From Promicromonospora umidemergens (GTDB lineage Bacteria; Actinomycetota; Actinomycetes; Actinomycetales; Cellulomonadaceae), in NCBI RefSeq assembly GCF_024171995.1, contig NZ_JAMTCT010000026.1, positions 1 to 64,000 of the forward strand: 64,000 nt of DNA, in the 5' to 3' direction. Below are positions 61,434-64,000 of the stretch, piece by piece. The position numbers and the translations under genes are program-made. How positions within the stretch are numbered: position 1 is the first letter of the stretch; every line of letters begins with the position of its first letter. The notes beneath the pieces are model-generated. The model was not told the origin of the DNA and ran no database searches. It saw nothing but the letters and a program-made list of their open reading frames with translations.

Positions 61434-63265
61434 CAGTACTTTCGCTCCATCGGCTCGTACCGGGTCTGGACAACGGGCTTGGAGCCCAGGACGACCTTGT
61501 AGCCGTCGAACTCCTCGACGTGGTCGAAGTAGCCCTTGACGTGGCCTTCGGCCTTGTCCGACGCCTCGGGCGGGCGGCGGTAGGCCATCGTGTGCAGCAT
61601 GTAGTGCGCGTCGTCGCGGTCGGGGAAGTCCTCGCGGTAGTGACCGCCGCGGGACTCCTTGCGGTTGATGGCCGCGACCACGGTGACCTCTGCGATGTCG
61701 AGCAGGAAGCCCAGCTCGATGGCCTCGAGGAGGTCCGTGTTGAACAGCTTGCCCTTGTCCTGCACCGACGCGTTGCGGTACCGCTTCTGCAGCGCACGGA
61801 TGTCGGTGAGGGCCTCGTTCAGAGAGTCGCCCGTGCGGAACACCTGGGCGTTGAGGTCCATGGTGTCCTGGAGCGCCTTGCGGATGTCGGCGACGCGCTC
61901 GCCGTCGGGCCGGTTGCGCATCTCGTCGAGCTGCGCGACGACGCGGACCGTCGGGTCCTCCGGCAGCTCGTGGAACGACGCGGTCTTCGCGTACTCGGCG
62001 GCCGCGCGACCGGAGCGCTTGCCGAACACGTTGATGTCGAGCAGCGAGTTGGTGCCGAGCCGGTTGGAGCCGTGCACGGACACGCAGGCGACCTCGCCGG
62101 CGGCGTAGAGGCCCTTGACCACGTTGACGCCGTCGCGGAGCACCTCGCCCTTGATGTTGGTCGGCACGCCGCCCATGGCGTAGTGCGCCGTGGGGTAGAC
62201 GGGAACCGGCTCGGTGTACGGCTCGATGCCGAGGTAGGTCCGCGCGAACTCGGTGATGTCCGGGAGCTTGGCGTCGATGTGCGCGGGCTCAAGGTGCGTG
62301 AGGTCGAGCAGCACGTAGTCCTTGTTCGGACCGGCGCCCCTGCCCTCGCGCACCTCGTTCGCCATGGACCGGGCCACGATGTCGCGCGGCGCGAGGTCCT
62401 TGATGGTGGGGGCGTAGCGCTCCATGAAGCGCTCGCCCTCGGAGTTGCGCAGGATGCCGCCCTCGCCGCGGGCCGCCTCCGACAGGAGGATGCCCAGCCC
62501 TGCGAGACCTGTGGGGTGGAACTGGAAGAACTCCATGTCCTCCAGCGGCAGGCCACGGCGGTACGCCAGGGCCATGCCGTCACCGGTCAGGGTGTGCGCG
62601 TTCGAGGTGGTCTTGAAGATCTTGCCGGCACCGCCGGTGGCGAAGATGATCGACTTGGCCTGGAACACGTGGAGCTCGCCGGTGGCCAGGTCATAGGCGA
62701 CGACGCCGGTCGCGTTGACCTCCTCGCCCGCCGCGATCTCCTCGGTGGTGAGGTCGTGGTCGGTGATGAGGTCCAGCACGTAGAACTCGTTGAAGAACTC
62801 GACGTCCTGCTTGACGCAGTTCTGGTAGAGCGTCTGGAGGATCATGTGACCGGTGCGGTCGGCGGCGTAGCACGCGCGGCGCACGGCGGACTGGCCGTGG
62901 TCACGGGTGTGCCCGCCGAAGCGGCGCTGGTCGATCTTGCCCTCGGGGGTGCGGTTGAACGGGAGGCCCATCCGCTCCAGGTCGAGGACCGACTCGATGG
63001 CCTCCTTGGCGAGGATCTCGGCCGCGTCCTGGTCGACGAGGTAGTCGCCGCCCTTGACGGTGTCGAAGGTGTGCCACTCCCAGTTGTCCTCCTCGACGTT
63101 CGCGAGGGCTGCCGCCATACCGCCCTGGGCGGCACCGGTGTGGGAGCGGGTGGGGTACAGCTTGGAGATCACCGCTGTGCGGGCCTCCTTCGACGATTCG
63201 AGGGCTGCGCGCATGCCTGCGCCGCCTGCGCCGACGATGACGACGTCGTACTGATGGGTCTGCAT
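61433..63265 (-). CDS. sdhA: Succinate dehydrogenase flavoprotein subunit
   Basis: A 610-residue flavoprotein of complex II. FAD-binding motif [20 protein letters not shown] (4-23), then [14 protein letters not shown], whose neighbouring histidine receives the covalent FAD. Substrate-site and capping residues lie in [23 protein letters not shown] and the [18 protein letters not shown] segment. C-terminal helical domain (about 480-610). Sits between sdhD (67 bp upstream) and sdhB. Confidence 0.97.
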   Translation of the reverse strand: MQTHQYDVVIVGAGGAGMRAALESSKEARTAVISKLYPTRSHTGAAQGGMAAALANVEEDNWEWHTFDTVKGGDYLVDQDAAEILAKEAIESVLDLERMGLPFNRTPEGKIDQRRFGGHTRDHGQSAVRRACYAADRTGHMILQTLYQNCVKQDVEFFNEFYVLDLITDHDLTTEEIAAGEEVNATGVVAYDLATGELHVFQAKSIIFATGGAGKIFKTTSNAHTLTGDGMALAYRRGLPLEDMEFFQFHPTGLAGLGILLSEAARGEGGILRNSEGERFMERYAPTIKDLAPRDIVARSMANEVREGRGAGPNKDYVLLDLTHLEPAHIDAKLPDITEFARTYLGIEPYTEPVPVYPTAHYAMGGVPTNIKGEVLRDGVNVVKGLYAAGEVACVSVHGSNRLGTNSLLDINVFGKRSGRAAAEYAKTASFHELPEDPTVRVVAQLDEMRNRPDGERVADIRKALQDTMDLNAQVFRTGDSLNEALTDIRALQKRYRNASVQDKGKLFNTDLLEAIELGFLLDIAEVTVVAAINRKESRGGHYREDFPDRDDAHYMLHTMAYRRPPEASDKAEGHVKGYFDHVEEFDGYKVVLGSKPVVQTRYEPMERKY

Positions 63266-63332
63266 CGGGCTCGATGCCTCCTGCTGAAGAGTTTCGGAGT
63301 GTGGGGCTGGGACGTGCTGGTGCTGCGCCGTG

Positions 63333-63797
63333 CTAGGCCGTGCAGAAGGAGGCCAGGAGCTCCGCGGGAGCGTCTGCCGGGCACGCGTCGAACGTGAAGA
63401 TCACCAGGGTGCCGAGCACGACCACGACGGTGAACGCCAGGAGGAGCAGGCCCTTGAGGATGCCGCGCGTCAGGTCCCGGGTGGCGTAGTCGTTGATGAT
63501 GGTGCGCACGCCGTTGGTGCCGTGGATCATGGCGAGCCACAGCATGAGGAGGTCCCAGACCTGCCACATCGGGTTCGACCACTTGCCGCCCACGAAGGCG
63601 AAGTCGATGGCGTGCACGCCCTCGCCGACCATCAGGTTCACGAACAGGTGGCCGAAGATGAGGACGAGCAGCACGACGCCGGACGCCCGCATGAACACCC
63701 AGGAGTACAGCTCGTAGTTGCCGCGCGTCGTCTTGCGCCGCGCGTACGGGGAGCGGGGGGAGGCGACCTTCGCCACCGCTGTGGTTGCGTTCGCCAT
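63333..63797 (-). CDS. sdhD: Succinate dehydrogenase membrane anchor subunit D
   Basis: A 154-residue anchor with three helices: [53 protein letters not shown] and [21 protein letters not shown]. Histidines in IFGHLFVN and AMIHGTNG are the usual heme b/quinone-site ligands. The ATG at 63797 overlaps the sdhC stop by one base. Confidence 0.92.
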   Translation of the reverse strand: MANATTAVAKVASPRSPYARRKTTRGNYELYSWVFMRASGVVLLVLIFGHLFVNLMVGEGVHAIDFAFVGGKWSNPMWQVWDLLMLWLAMIHGTNGVRTIINDYATRDLTRGILKGLLLLAFTVVVVLGTLVIFTFDACPADAPAELLASFCTA

Positions 63798-64000
63798 CAG
63801 TGACCCCCGGTGAAGACGTTGATGAGGTGCCGCGGCAGGAAGCCCGCCATCGTCACGACGAAGAGGCCGACGACCACCCAGAGCATCGTCTTCTGGTACT
63901 TCGGGCCCTTGGCCCAGAAGTCCACCAGGAGGATGCGGATGCCGTTGAAGGCGTGGAAGACGATCGCGGCCACGAGGCCCGCTTCGCCCAACCCCATGAT
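63797..64000 (-). CDS. sdhC: Succinate dehydrogenase cytochrome b subunit C (3' part only)
   Basis: The last 67 residues of SdhC are visible; the gene continues past the right edge. They include the conserved VAAIVFHAFNGIRILLVDFWAKG helix, whose histidine ligates heme b, and the final helix TMLWVVVGLFVVTMAGFLP. Gene order sdhC-sdhD-sdhA-sdhB is the usual actinobacterial operon. Confidence 0.92.
   Translation of the reverse strand: MMGLGEAGLVAAIVFHAFNGIRILLVDFWAKGPKYQKTMLWVVVGLFVVTMAGFLPRHLINVFTGGH

Overview
The window is high-GC actinobacterial chromosome. The wide use of GTG starts, ATGA/GTGA stop-start overlaps, -10-like hexamers placed directly before start codons (leaderless style) and protein families such as DUF3117, fused dipeptide-ABC ATPases and an HtrA/TatB/SigE cluster point to the Micrococcales, probably a Cellulomonas/Promicromonospora-type organism. 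That placement is inferred from gene content and order only.

Region 1 (1-13.4 kb) is accessory and patchy: an IS3 remnant beside a frameshifted gene, two immunity-like orphans, a chloramphenicol-phosphotransferase-like kinase, a membrane-anchored molybdopterin oxidoreductase behind a truncated secreted-protein start, a MerR/aminotransferase-IV pair, a YCII protein, an APH-like phosphotransferase, a methyltransferase with a membrane partner, a doubly frameshifted AlbA_2/Schlafen-type gene, an NTF2-like protein, a CEOS/alanine-dehydrogenase-like enzyme and a short LysR. Two copies of a 33-bp repeat close successive blocks at 3199 and 5425, giving a cassette-like look.

Region 2 (13.4-24 kb) is a polymorphic toxin locus followed by insertion sequences. 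A secreted 2445-residue Rhs/YD protein carries a golvesin-like domain, a Hint autoprotease and an AHH nuclease tip, and a low-GC candidate immunity gene follows. Next come a complete-looking IS110 element with a 176-nt 5' non-coding end that is a candidate bridge RNA, and an IS5-type fragment that cuts off an AraC regulator gene.

Region 3 (24-41.5 kb) is regulatory and catabolic: GMC oxidoreductase/TetR, decayed luciferase-like and MarR remnants, a MarR regulator with a perfect 14-bp palindrome in front of two membrane genes, a LacI-controlled sugar locus (GH43-like secreted protein, FAD oxidoreductase, binding protein and two permeases, no ATPase), a BCCT osmolyte carrier, two GNATs and a cold-shock-domain protein.

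Region 4 (41.7-48.1 kb) is a dipeptide/oligopeptide ABC operon with an enlarged DppB permease and a fused double ATPase.

Region 5 (48.1-64 kb) is core genome: dapD/dapE, LOG-family protein, folP2-like, DUF3117, O-methyltransferase, sigE, anti-sigma factor, htrA, tatB, trpS, a 2H phosphoesterase, YihY and the sdhCDAB operon, which runs off the right edge. The order dapD-dapE-LOG-folP2-DUF3117-methyltransferase-sigE-rseA-htrA-tatB parallels the Mycobacterium tuberculosis Rv1201c-Rv1224 region, which supports these calls and ties the block to envelope-stress control.
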